Source: Nematopogon swammerdamellus
Lineage: Eukaryota; Arthropoda; Insecta; Lepidoptera; Adelidae
Assembly (NCBI GenBank): GCA_946902875.1
Contig: OX336351.1
Location: 3,035,761 to 3,099,760, forward strand
Length of the DNA: 64,000 nucleotides
Direction of reading: 5' to 3'
Both the position numbers and the translations under genes were made by a program. The notes beneath the pieces were generated by a model that was given only the letters and a program-made list of their open reading frames with translations, ran no database searches and was not told where the DNA came from. Positions 9,773-20,070 of the stretch are shown piece after piece; positions within the stretch are counted from its first letter, which is position 1; each line of letters opens with the position of its first letter.

Positions 9773-10856
9773 GTTAGATATAAGTTAGTTATTAAGAAAT
9801 ATATTTTTTACACCATCGTAGAATAAGTTAGCACATAAGACTTAGCCCGTTAGGTTTAATTAGCTATTAGAACATATTAACTAGGTTAGATATAAGTTAT
9901 AATGAATAAATAAATATATCTGGTCGGCCTTTTACTGGAGTACACACGGACGAGACGAGTGAGGCAAGGTAGGGGGCGGTAGTGTCGCATAACGGGACTC
10001 ATAGCCGAGCCGGACGCCTATTACCCCCGCCCGCGCATTATTGAGCGGCGCGAGCACGCTGGGCCGAGCGGGCGGGGAGTCATATAAATATAGGTGCCAT
10101 CGCGAACGGCTCGGCAGACCGCAGCGAACCACGAGAGAGAGAAGACCTCCAGCCAGCAGCAGCAAGAACACGGCAAGACTAGCAGCGTATACTCCCACAA
10201 GAGGTTGAGTTCGCCGAGCTAGCAAGTGCTCCGATTCGCTGTCTCTCTCTCTCCGCTGCGCGTCTCACGTTTGCGGCACCCGCACAACCGCAAGCCTGCC
10301 GTACCGTCTCGTCCGTCGTTGCTCCGGTAGTAGGCCGGCCTACTATCTACCGTTGAGCACCGGATTTTATTTCGCGCCCGTACACGCCGTTATTCCCTCT
10401 CCGCGAGTCGCTGACCGAGTGACTTGGGTGTCTTCGCCGATCCAGATTGCAAGAAACACTACAGTCCACCGCTCCCTGAGCGTCGATCTTGAACATTAAT
10501 TGTTCGTTTAGCTTCTCCCTACGGAGTGGACCGCGACGGGAGGCTGTTCCCGTCCGTACCGCACCGCTCACCGCACACGGCCAGTTAACGTCGTTGGGAC
10601 TCGGCGGTGCTACCACTGCTGAGGCCTCCGCACCTTCCCGGCGTAGTGTCTAGAGGAGCTACCGACTCCGGACACCGCACCACGCTACCTACATCAGACC
10701 CAAGGAAGTGTGACTCGACATTAACTTAAACGCGTTAACTTGCCGGGTGCGACCCTCACGTGTACTACCAGCTGTTACCAAATTAAAAAAATAAATTGTT
10801 GTACACCAACACTGCATTTATTTGAAGAACTCATTACCCACTTAGTCCAGCGTGGC
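9773..10856 (+). mobile_element. 3' remainder (probable LTR) of element A
   Basis: The sequence resumes element A after the Pao insertion. It has TTAGTTAG-type AT-rich sequence, AATAAATAAATAT near 9904, then a GC-rich stretch with a TATAAATA box at 10083-10090 and a RGWYV-type AGACC about 25-30 bp downstream. This is the usual order of an insect LTR promoter. I could not fix the LTR ends because the 5' LTR is outside the window. The right limit is set where a SINE tail begins. Confidence 0.55.
10083..10090 (+). promoter_or_regulatory. TATA box in the LTR-like region of element A
   Basis: TATAAATA lies in a GC-rich context inside the 3' region of element A and would drive transcription rightward on the + strand. 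Confidence 0.5.
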
Positions 10857-12551
10857 ACCAGCCAACCGCGTCAGTTTCCATAAAAAAAAAGGTGGCTATC
10901 CCTCGGGGATGTGTGACTCGCGCCCTAGCGCGATGATATACCGGGGGGGGGGGGGGGGGGGGGGGTGTCTGGGTCCATGCTCCACTTAGGTTCTCCACCT
11001 GGGTGGAGCATGGGATACTTAGAATTTATATGCTCTGTCCATGCTCCAACTACCATTAAGTACAGTCGTGTGCAAGAGTGTAATTTAGTGGGTCCACGGG
11101 GAAAACTATACCTAAATCAAACATTGATTTCTAAGAGAGGTAATAATATTATACTTAACATGTTACATGTGACATAAATATTATGTGCCCGCATAATATT
11201 TATGTCACATGTATCACCGTTCTCTTTCATCGTCAATAAAAAAATCATAATAAACTGGGAACGGTTCTAAAGTACCAGGGCAGCAGAAATTTAAAGGAGG
11301 TTTCCATAATTTTATAAAAGTTAATCGCTATTATAATAATAATAGCGATTTAATTATACGGAAACCTATTCGAAAACGCGTATTCATGGTATTCAATAAT
11401 AGGTGCCAGGATTTATTAACTCATCCAAGGCCAGGGAGAGGCCAGGATTCTCTCCCTTTTTTTCTTTCCCTCTCAGCGATTAACTTATATAAAATTATGG
11501 ACACCTCCTTTCAATTTCTGATTCCCTGGTACTTTGGTGACTTCATGTTTGTTAATCGCATATTCATGGTATTTAATAATAGGTGCTAGGATTTATTTCT
11601 TCTTCATTTTGTTTGTAAAACATCTCCTTTTGCCATCAGAAAGAACACACTTTTTTATGCGTTCTATGTAAAAAACTCATTTCTACAAAAGTGACAGATA
11701 ACCCCTTTTCTCATATGACTATCAACTACAAGTATGGCTTACCCGCCTTTGTGAGCAGGGGAGTCTTTTTCCATAAGGGCACAATTGGGGCACGAACCCA
11801 GGGCTCCCGAGGCTCGATGGGGGCCCCAAAGTGCCGACATCGTCGTCGTTTACACCGAAAAAGAGGAGAGGAGCAAAATTTTTTGCGTATTTTACTAAGA
11901 ATTACCGACACAATTTCAAAAGTTTTGCTGGGAATTCCCCTGATGTTTCAAACTTCAATAATTGTTTTGTTTACGTGGTTATTAATCATAAATCAATACT
12001 AATAATAAATCTGTACGTGATGGCCATGGAGTAAGTTAATTTATTTTATGAGATACTGCTTTTGTAGACTCTATGTATGATACTAAAACAAAATTATGAT
12101 TTTTAGAAATATTTTCTGTATGTACGTATGGTCCTCCATATGTTTTAAACCGATCATCCAAATTCTATTAAACTTAGTAAAAGCACATTTGAATATACGG
12201 GACACAGGATAGGCTAAATAAAATTTATTCCCGGTTACGCTAAGATGTGGCTCTCATACAAACGGAATTGTTCCGCGCGCCGAAATAAAGGCACGGTAGC
12301 GGGCTTACTTACTTTCTTCTTTTTAAATACGAATTTAACGCGAGCGAAGCCGCGGGCAAAATCTAGCTTATCATAAATTATTAAATAAAACTACATTCCG
12401 ATGTTTCCTTTCACATTTTTTTCTTTTGTTGCTTTCCAAAAAGGACCCAAACTCTGTGTGCCTGGGGGCCCCTGCATGACCTAAGGCGGCCCTGTTTGTG
12501 AGTTAAAACCTATGTACAAGCTGTGTCTGCTTCCTTAAAAATTGCTTTAAC
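10857..12551. other. Gene-free repeat debris with hairpins and a poly-G run
   Basis: No gene is visible. 10858-10890 is the last part of a SINE (GTCAGTTTCCAT then A-run). A run of about 24 G follows near 10941-10965. 11164-11213 is a perfect 22-bp inverted repeat with a 6-base loop. 11298-11367 is an imperfect hairpin with AGGTTTCC/GGAAACCT ends. A roughly 40-bp segment at 11376 recurs with changes at 11558. 12338-12366 ends in CGCGAGCGAAGCCGCGGGC followed by CTAG, the terminal motif of RTE-type LINEs common in moths. Confidence 0.6.
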
Positions 12552-12929
12552 TTAAGGGGGCTCCTTCCTAAATCTACCCTCTCTTTCTAACATTGGCCGT
12601 TTTTCATACATTCTATTTTATTATGAAGAAATTATACAGCTTATAAAAAAATCCTCTGGGAGAAAAATGCATGATAAAATTATTAATGTTTTTCAATAAA
12701 AAAATTTGGTACTCCACATTTAATAATTGAAAAAAAAAACTAAACGTTTATTAAGTTTTTGTTTTTTTTTTATTATTATATGTGGAGTACCAAATATTTT
12801 TATTGAAAAACATTAATAATTTTATCATGCATGTTTCTCCCATAGGATTTTTTATAAGTTGTATAATTTTTTCATAATAAAATAAAACGCGCATTGTTAG
12901 AGTGAGAGGCACAATTTAGGGAGCCTTAA
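12552..12929. mobile_element. Foldback MITE with TTAA ends
   Basis: This 378-bp unit is one large imperfect palindrome. TTAAGGGGGCTCC at the left pairs with GGAGCCTTAA at the right, and the arms of about 170 bp pair through most of their length (for example TTTGGTACTCCACA with TGTGGAGTACCAAA). It starts and ends with TTAA, the target duplicated by piggyBac-type transposases. There is no coding capacity. Confidence 0.65.
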
Positions 12930-13193
12930 ACGTGTGTGTTTGAAAATATAATTTCACAGGTGGAGCTGCCGTCTTGGTTGAAGCTGAAGTAAATATTCAA
13001 ATTAAAGTCTACCTACATATTTGCCCCAAAATATTTGAACGAAAGTAGGCTGAACGTAACCTAAGCTTTGATGGGTCTAGACAAACTTCATTAAATGGAA
13101 TTCAGACGAACTTTCCGAGGTAATTTGATTTTAAATTAATTAATTACTTACAGGTTTCTAAAGATATCAGAGACTAGATTATAATTATTTTAA

Positions 13194-13345
13194 TTTTTAT
13201 GGAAACTGACACGGTTGGCTAAATAACCTACTAAATCCGTGATGTCAGACCATGACACTTTGGTGAAATAGGTGTGCCATGTCAGTGCTTCACTTCGGTC
13301 GTGCCGTCTACACTGAACTGGACGGAAAACACTAACTAGGTGTAG
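13194..13345 (-). repeat. SINE body fragment (5S/tRNA-headed group)
   Basis: On the - strand this reads from the GTGTTTTCCGTCCAGTTCAG-type body to the GTCAGTTTCCATAAAA end of the SINE seen complete at 56201-56584. The head is missing. Confidence 0.75.
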
Positions 13346-13688
13346 TACCGTGTGGGGCTGGTATCACCTAGTTCACCCGGTGTTATGGACTGTCTAAAAA
13401 AAGTATGTGGTCTACAAATAAACGTCTATGAATCTTGGTCCAAGCTCTCACTCACCCTTTGTTTTCCCCTCACGTCCAGCCGAAGTCCGCACTCCTGGCA
13501 GGACCCCGTCTCGCCCGAGCAGCGTCGTCGCCGCGCGGATCGATTGGCTATTGTGACGCGGCCGAACAATTGCTTCTTGAATCATATCATGCTCGGCCAC
13601 CCTCACGGACCATTCGATTATGGGGAATATTCGGAGTCCGCGTGCGGTTTCGTAGGCACGAGTTGTTCTCGTTCGTGTGATATTTTTT
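13346..13688. other. Unidentified sequence
   Basis: No gene or recognised repeat is seen. Several short frames overlap here in all phases, but none resembles a protein family. Confidence 0.4.
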
Positions 13689-13963
13689 AGGGTTCCGTAT
13701 CCAGTACGGGACCCTATTACTAAGCCTTCGCCGTCTGTCTGTCTGTCTGTCTGTCTGTCTGGGGGGTTCCCATAGAAGAAACGAAAAAGTGTATGCGCGC
13801 GCGCCATCTACCGAAAAAAGTATGAAGCATTTTAACTAATCATGAATTTTAACTAAGTAATATGAAGCATTTCATAAACATGCCGTAGGTGGTGTGAGTG
13901 GCGCTGACCATGACATGGCGATACGGAACCCTCAGTGCGCAAGTTCGACTCGCACTTGGCCGG
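13689..13963 (+). repeat. GTCY-microsatellite repeat family, internally deleted copy
   Basis: The copy starts AGGGTTCCGTATCC and ends CGACTCGCACTTGGCCGG, with T-runs on both sides, and carries a (GTCT)n block at 13733-13760. The segment with TTATTATGGCCGATATAAC found in full copies is deleted. Other copies: 17973-18585, 34733-35068, 37690-38005, 40907-41290, 50749-51136, 59376-59540 and 61016-61423. Confidence 0.85.
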
Positions 13964-14109
13964 TTTTTATTGATAGCTTTTGCTCGCTATACTTACGCTC
14001 TCGTGAAATTCATACCTTGTGACCGCACCAAGGTGTGCTTGACTTCATGATCGAACGCCAGCCACGGAGCGTAGGGACTAGGAACCGTACATCAGAGCTC
14101 CTTCCGCCT

Positions 14110-14900
14110 AAGTTTTAACCCCCGACGCAAAAAACAGAGGGGTGTTATAAGTTTGACGTGTGTGAGGGTGTGTGTGTGTGTGTGTGTCGTTGTGTGATCG
14201 TGTGTGTGTGTGTGTCTGTCTGTGGCATCGTAGCGCCCAAACGGATGGACCGATTTGGATGCGGTTTTTTTTATTAGAAAGCTTGTTTAATCGGGATGGT
14301 TCTTAGCTATGTTTGTAATCAAGTAATTAAGTAATTAAGAAATAAAAAAATTAATTAACTTAAAAAGTGGACCGATTTGCATGCCGTTTTTTTTAAAAAG
14401 CTTCAAATAAAAGTTAAATTACAAATTTAAAAAACCCCCGACCCTTAAAAAGTCAAAAATAATTACTGGTTACTTACTTAAAGGAGTCGGGGACCGCTAA
14501 GTAAATAAAATATAAAAACTCAGAGCTGCGAGGGAATTTACTTAGCGGTCCACCGACTCCTTTAAGTAAGTAACCAGTAATTATTTTTGACTTTTTAAGG
14601 GTCGGGGGTTTTTTAAATTTGTAATTTAATTAACCTTCGACCAAAAAGGAGGGGTGTTATAAGTTTAACGCGTGTATCTGTGTGTCTGTCTGTGGCATCG
14701 TAGCTCCCAAACGGATGGACCGATTTGGATGCGTTTTTTTTTTATTACAAAGCTGGTTTGAACGGCCATCCCGTTCAAACCAGCTTTGTAATAAAAAAAA
14801 AACGCATCCAAATCGGTCCATCCATTCTTAGCTATGTTAGTAATCAAGTAATTATGTAGTAATCAAAAATTACGTCTCGCAGATGAACCAACTTTGATGG
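14110..14900. repeat. GT-rich interspersed repeat with two long palindromes
   Basis: The sequence begins ACCCCCGACGCAAAAAACAG, continues with (GT)n and GGCATCGTAGCGCCCAAACG, and includes ATGGACCGATTTGGATGCG. I know this as a dispersed repeat in moths. It is present twice here in part (14120-14300 and 14640-14760). 14414-14629 is a palindrome with arms of about 90 bp. 14713-14823 is a second one with arms of about 53 bp. Confidence 0.7.
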
Positions 14901-15091
14901 AGGTTTTTTTTAAAACTTGAAATAAAAGTTAAATTAAAAATTTCATTAAAAAGAATTTATTAAATTATAATTTCTTTATATACACATCTGCTTAAAACTA
15001 ATTTTGTACATATTAAAAAGCTAACATTAAAAGCATATACAAAATTGAAATTAAAAAAAACACATATTGTAAAATTATTAGCCGCCAAAAA

Positions 15092-15239
15092 AATAGTTTG
15101 TGTTTTCCGTCCAGTTGAGTGTAGCCGGCACGACCAAAGGGAAGCACTGACATGGAACCTAGTTCACCCGGTGTTATGGGCTGACATCACGAATGTTGTA
15201 GGTGATGTAGCCAACGGCGGCAGTTTCCATAAAAAAAAA
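15092..15239 (+). repeat. SINE body fragment (5S/tRNA-headed group)
   Basis: The fragment runs from ATAGTTTGTGTTTTCCGTCC through GGGAAGCACTGACATGG to CAGTTTCCATAAAAAAA. The head is missing. The fragment at 16796 starts at the same base of the consensus. Confidence 0.8.
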
Positions 15240-15500
15240 TTAAAAAAAAAACTTATGTCAAAATTTGCGCTAAAATTTATATGTTCTCTCTAACGACACC
15301 CCGAATACTGAAAATAAAATTTTCCCCATTTCGAACTTGCTCTTCGCCGCGTCCCAAACTGTTCGGCTTCCTATATATCTGTTTGCCGTTTTCACTAAAG
15401 GTGTTATTACGTAAAAGTTTTCCGACACCAACAGGTACGCGATTCGCACCTAGCCTGCGCGCAATGATATTAAGGCCGTGACAAACGCCAACGACCTTGA

Positions 15501-16312
15501 GCATTCGGGAATTCTACATAATGTACCATGCGACTGCTAATTTCGCTTCGCACGTTCAAGTCACATTTAGCGTAGTTTGTCGCTATCAGCCTAAAGAGTT
15601 GATGGTTCGGGGTTCGAATCCCACTTTCGTATGGTTTTTTTTTTTTTGCTTTTTTATTATTTTAATTATTAAAATGATTGTGGCTTATGTAACTGATGCG
15701 TGATTCTAATTTTTTATTTTTTATTATTTTACCTAAATAACATTTTATTGTAATTTCTTCCAAATTATTTTAGTTCATGTACTTACCACTTTTTATAAAC
15801 CTCTAAATAAACTATCGATGAAAACTAAAATAAAAATAGGTAGGTAGGTAATAGGTAGATAGGCATTTAGGTATGTATGGCAAATATCATAGCAACATAG
15901 GTACCGGCATTCGGGAATTCTACATAATGTACCATGCGACTGCTAATTTCGCTTCGCACGTTCAAGTCACATTTAGCGTAGTTTGTCGCTATCAGCCTAA
16001 AGAGTTGATGGTTCGGGGTTCGAATCCCACTTTCGTATGTTTTTTTTTTTTTGCTTTTTTATTATTTTAATTATTAAAATGATTGTGGCTTATGTAACTG
16101 ATGCGTGATTCTAATTTTTTATTTTTTATTATTTTACCTAAATAACATTTTATTGTAATTTCTTCCAAATTATTTTAGTTCATGTACTTACCACTTTTTA
16201 TAAACCTCTAAATAGACTATCGATGAAAACTAAAATAAAAATAGGTAGGTAGGTAATAGGTAGATAGGCATTTAGGTATGTATGGCAAATATCATAGCAA
16301 CATAGGTACCGG
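15501..16312 (+). repeat. 406-bp tandem duplication with a tRNA-like promoter box
   Basis: 15501-15906 and 15907-16312 are head-to-tail copies that differ at only a few bases by eye. Each unit contains GGGGTTCGAATCCC, which fits the RNA polymerase III B box, followed within about 12 bases by a run of T that would terminate that polymerase. No clear A box is visible, so a tRNA-derived SINE fragment is more likely than a working small-RNA gene. Confidence 0.8.
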
Positions 16313-16490
16313 CCGGCGCGCGCGGCGCGCGCGCCGGCAGCATGGCACGGTGCGGTGGGGTGCGGTGCGGTGCGGTAACTCAGTAGCAGCGTGCGGTGCG
16401 GAGGCGGCACGGCGGCGGCGGCGGCGGCGGCGGAGGCGGCGGCGGCGGAGGCGGCGGCGGCGGCGGCGCGGTGGAGGCGCGGGAGGCGCA
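16312..16490. repeat. GC palindrome and (CGG)n tract
   Basis: 16312-16338 is a perfect 27-base palindrome with 12-bp arms of GCCGGCGCGCGC. A GGTGC-rich stretch and a (CGG)n/(AGGCGG)n microsatellite (about 16405-16480) follow. The long arginine or alanine frames across it are by-products of the repeat. Confidence 0.85.
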
Positions 16491-16642
16491 GACAGCGTTA
16501 TACCACAGTACCTATTAGTTATTCTGTGGTTATACCAACGAAAGCCATGCGTATAACGCCCCGTCAAGTTACGTACCGGAGCGTATACTGATAGATACCA
16601 CAGAAGAGAGATATTACTGATACGGTCGTACTGTATACTGGT

Positions 16643-16945
16643 ACGGAAAATGACACGGTGGCAACATCACCTACAATACAACATCCGAGATGTCAGCTCG
16701 TAACAACTGGTGAAGTAGGTGCTATGTCAGTGCTTTTCTTCGGTCGTACCGGCTTCACTGAACTGGACGGAAAAAAAGAAGGGAGTCATATCCCGAAATA
16801 GTTTGTATTTTCCGTCCAGTTTAGTGTAGCCGGCACGACCAAAGGGAAGCACTGACATGGCACCTAAGTTCACCCGGTGTTATGGGCTGACATCACGGAT
16901 GTTATAGGTGATATAGCAAACTGTGTCAGTTTACATAAAAAAATC
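16643..16945. repeat. Two SINE body fragments, head to head
   Basis: 16643-16775 is a - strand and 16796-16945 a + strand fragment of the same SINE body, separated by about 20 bases, so the pair forms an inverted repeat of about 130-bp arms. Confidence 0.75.
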
Positions 16946-16949
16946 CCTC

Positions 16950-17025
16950 AGTCGCCTTTTACGACATGCACGGGGAGAGATGCAGTGGGGCTATTATTTT
17001 AAATTACCATCCCACACGGTACAAA
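16950..17025 (-). repeat. Fragment of the CTCTCCCCGTGC repeat family
   Basis: On the - strand this reads CACTGCATCTCTCCCCGTGC then GTCGTAAAAGGCGACTGAGG, the 5' core of a dispersed family also found at 18760, 18989, 21433, 36350 (+) and 35720, 53170 (-). Confidence 0.75.
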
Positions 17026-17972
17026 TATACCTAACCTACCTATCTTTTTTCCATTCGATCCAAACACAGAAGACAGAAATGACGACCGACACGCGGGCGC
17101 AGCAGGGCAGGAGCGAGCAAGCGAGCCCGGAACTAAAATTGTATCTAGTATTGAAGTGCCTGCTAAATTGACGAAGGCAAAAATTTTACCCTTCCGACTG
17201 AAGAATTACGTCAATAATTTCATGTAGGCGTTTTTTGTTTTTTATTTTTATCTCCTTTCGTGGATAAAATAATAAAACAAATTGAATAGAGTTTTCTCAG
17301 AGCTTTGTGACCTTTGAATCGGTGGTATTGTAAAATTGTAATAATACACACATACTCAGATTTTCAAAAATTCATGCTTTTTTTATATATTTTTAATTTT
17401 ATGTTTATTACTTACTTTTACTCATTATTAAAAAAACCAGCAATGCACTTTGTTGGTAAGGAACCAAAATATAGGTTGGTATTTTTTTAATTTTCTGAAT
17501 GTGTGTCAATTGGTCAGTTTTGGACCTTCTTTGTCGCACTTTTTGCATGTTTTGCGTATTTGGCGTTTGTCACCGCCTTAAATAGCTAGACGCGGCGAAG
17601 TCGCACATTACACGCATTTTATGATGATACACACATGTTATACACACACATTTTGTTTCTGTTAGCTTATAAATTTAATTTTGCTGTCATTCGCCTACAT
17701 ATTTCTAGTTATTGTTGTTAGTTTGTATTTTTTATATTTAACTTTTTTTTCTGTTCTAATTATTGTTCTATTTTTTACTGCAATAAATTAACCACGAAGT
17801 GTACAAACGTTTAGGAACTATGTCGGTAAATTATAGTTATTTTTGTATTTTAACATGTTGTGACATATTTCTGTTGTTTGTGCCAAAATAAATAAATAAA
17901 TAAATAGATATGCTGCCTACAATTGGTCGGCATGCACACCATTTTCAACAGAGCAAAAACAAAATAGAAGAA
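17026..17972. other. AT-rich sequence without a gene
   Basis: I see nothing coding. 17575-17610 resembles the end of an RTE-type LINE (GACGCGGCGAAGTCGC). (AAAT)n occurs near 17890, the kind of short repeat that ends LINEs. Confidence 0.5.
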
Positions 17973-18585
17973 CAAGTGCGAGTCCAACTCGCGTACCGAG
18001 GGTTATTTATTTATTTATTTATTTATTTACTCCAAAACCTCCTATTTACAGATAAATATCCAATTCTTAGGTTAGGTTAATAATAATGGATAATAATGAA
18101 TAAAATAAAGAGAACATAATATCTACAGTACATAATTTATAAATTAGTCTGTTTCAAGTATTCTGTGGCTAGTTTTATAAACTGCGTACGGTTACAGTTG
18201 AAGATATCCAGCTCTGGCAGTTTAGCCATGTCATGGCTAGCGCCACTCACGCCATCTAGATGGACTGTTATGAAATGCTTCATATTAGTTAAATGTCATG
18301 ATTAGTTAAAATTCTTCACAATTTATTCGGTAGATGGCGCGCGCGCATACCCTTTTTTTTTAGTTTCTTCTATGGGAAACCCCGTGAATTATTTATTTTT
18401 TCTATTTTCTTATTATTTCTTGTTATATCGGCCATAATAACAATATTCTGTGAAAATTTCAACGGGCTACCTATTACGGTTCAAGAGATACAGCCCTCGG
18501 GCAGACAGACGGATGGACGGACAGACAGACAGACAGACAGAAGGCGTAGCTTAGTAATAGGGTCCCGTACCGGATACGGAACCCT
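17973..18585 (-). repeat. GTCY-family copy interrupted by a LINE tail
   Basis: The copy reads from CAAGTGCGAGTCC at the left to GGATACGGAACCCT at the right, opposite in direction to 13689-13963. At 18004-18222 it is split by about 220 bp that starts with (ATTT)n, so a LINE 3' end appears to have inserted into it. Confidence 0.8.
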
Positions 18586-18759
18586 AAAAACCACCTTTCT
18601 TATATGGGACCCCCCCCCCTCGATTTTTACGTTTTGTTTTATATTTGTTAGGATATCCGGCATAATAACCGTTAAGATAACAGTCGGACCACGTAGTCTT
18701 AGTCTAGGTACTTGATATTAATTGGTTAACATTCTCTAATATCTAATACCCATATATAA

Positions 18760-18935
18760 AATACCACGTGGGCCGATACTTGAAAAGAATAGCCACACTG
18801 CATCTCTCTCCGTGCATATCGTAAAAGGCAACTAAGGAATAAGGACAAGATCCCGTGCTAAAGGGCGACATGCTAGGCACCCATCACCTTGACGCGGTCC
18901 TTCCACCGAGTCGGGCAGCAGGTGGACCTTCTTTT
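18760..18935 (+). repeat. CTCTCCCCGTGC-family copy
   Basis: The copy contains CACTGCATCTCTCTCCGTGC, GGACAAGATCCCGTGCTAAA and CCGAGTCGGGCAGCAGGTGG in the order seen in the longer copies at 21433 and 36350. Confidence 0.75.
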
Positions 18936-19580
18936 TCTTTATTGATAGCGCGACATACGGCGCCAGGCACCCATAAGGTGTCTAACAGTACTGTGTGGGG
19001 TCGGTACTTAATAAGAATAGTCCCACTGCATCTCTCCCCGTGCATGTCGTAAAAAGCGACTAAGGGATAAGCGGCCTGCAGACACCCCGGTCGACTTGTG
19101 GCTTTCATGGAAGACAGGCTGGCTGGGGTAGCTGGAGACTGCGGGGTTTTGCACGAAGGTCCCCAACCAAGCGGGATTAGTTTGCAGGCCTAGAGCCAAC
19201 CCCAAACCAAAACAACAACAACAACAACAAGGTGTCTAACAGAGCCTACAGACATTCGGTCATATGCGGGGGTTGCGAATGCCATGCCGGGCTGACAGGT
19301 GCCCATTCACGCCCCTCTTGAAGGACCCGCCGAGACTGTACTTGGGGAAAATATATGACCCTGCTCATATATTTTCCCCAAGTACAGTCTCGGCGGGTCA
19401 GAGCGTTCCAGAGTTTACCGGCTCTGTAGAGGAAAGATCTGCAGAATCGATTGTTACGCATCCGCGGTGACACCAGCGTGTAGGGATGCAATCTCTGCGC
19501 AGTGCGCGTGGTGCGGAGGTGGAAAGGGGACGGGATCGCGTTAAAAAGCTCCTCCGAGTACTCCCCATGGAATAAACGAT
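18936..19580 (-). mobile_element. LINE 3' end with nested retroposon
   Basis: On the - strand this is the last coding stretch and 3' untranslated region of the LINE that is longest at 24344-27720 (compare the AATCGATTCTGCAGATC and GGCATGGCATTCGCAAC stretches). It ends in TCAATAAAGAAAA near 18935. It is split by the insertion at 18989-19228. The coding part is broken by a perfect 35-bp inverted duplication at 19324-19399. Confidence 0.85.
18989..19228 (+). mobile_element. CAA-tailed retroposon with 14-bp target duplication
   Basis: This 240-bp insert starts TACTGTGTGGGG, contains the CTCTCCCCGTGC core, and ends in (CAA)n. AAGGTGTCTAACAG is repeated on both sides (18975-18988 and 19229-19242), which is the signature of target-primed retrotransposition into the LINE 3' end. 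The body after about 19085 is not shared with the other CTCTCCCCGTGC copies. Confidence 0.85.
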
Positions 19581-19921
19581 AGTCCCTTCAATTTGATTTT
19601 TGTTTCACCTCTTAAGTTTATATCCCTTCTAGTTTTTCTATTTCTGTGCTAAGCAGACTGTTTGGATTTGTTAGTTAAGAATGGGCAGGTTGATTGGTTT
19701 TTGCTAAATTAAGCCCTTTCCGATACAAATTGTAAGCAACGTTGACAGAGTAAGGACCGTCGATCAATTTGTTTATTTTCAAAATATAATTTTCGCTTAA
19801 CTTGTTTGCATTTACTAAGTTAAATAGGTATTTTGTAGCTTAAACGAGTTTACATTTGGAAGTTAATAAAAGAAAAACAACAAAGTCGTATTTTAGGTTA
19901 AAACGTAATCTTCAATTTAGA
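19581..19921. other. Unidentified AT-rich sequence
   Basis: No gene or recognised repeat is seen. Confidence 0.4.
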
Positions 19922-20070
19922 ACAGTCTCGGGCCCTTCAAGAGGGGTGTGAATGGGCACCTGTCAGGCCGGCATGGCATTCGCAACCCCCGCATAGGACC
20001 GAATGTCCATGGGTGTCATTAGACACCTTATTAGTGGCTCGGCGCCATAAGTCGCGCTATCAATAAAACA
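19922..20070 (+). mobile_element. LINE 3' end fragment
   Basis: The fragment reads CAGTCTCGGGCCCTTCAAG to GCGCTATCAATAAAA, matching 27555-27710 closely. It codes for the last residues of the LINE protein and its 3' untranslated region. Confidence 0.85.

Noticed and set aside
10941..10965. Poly-G run as a feature
   Set aside because: It may be biological, but homopolymers of this length (also poly-C at 42950 and 48952) are often sequencing errors.
16278..16591. Long Arg- or Ala-rich open frames on both strands
   Set aside because: They are read through the (CGG)n tract and the GC palindrome; composition alone explains them.
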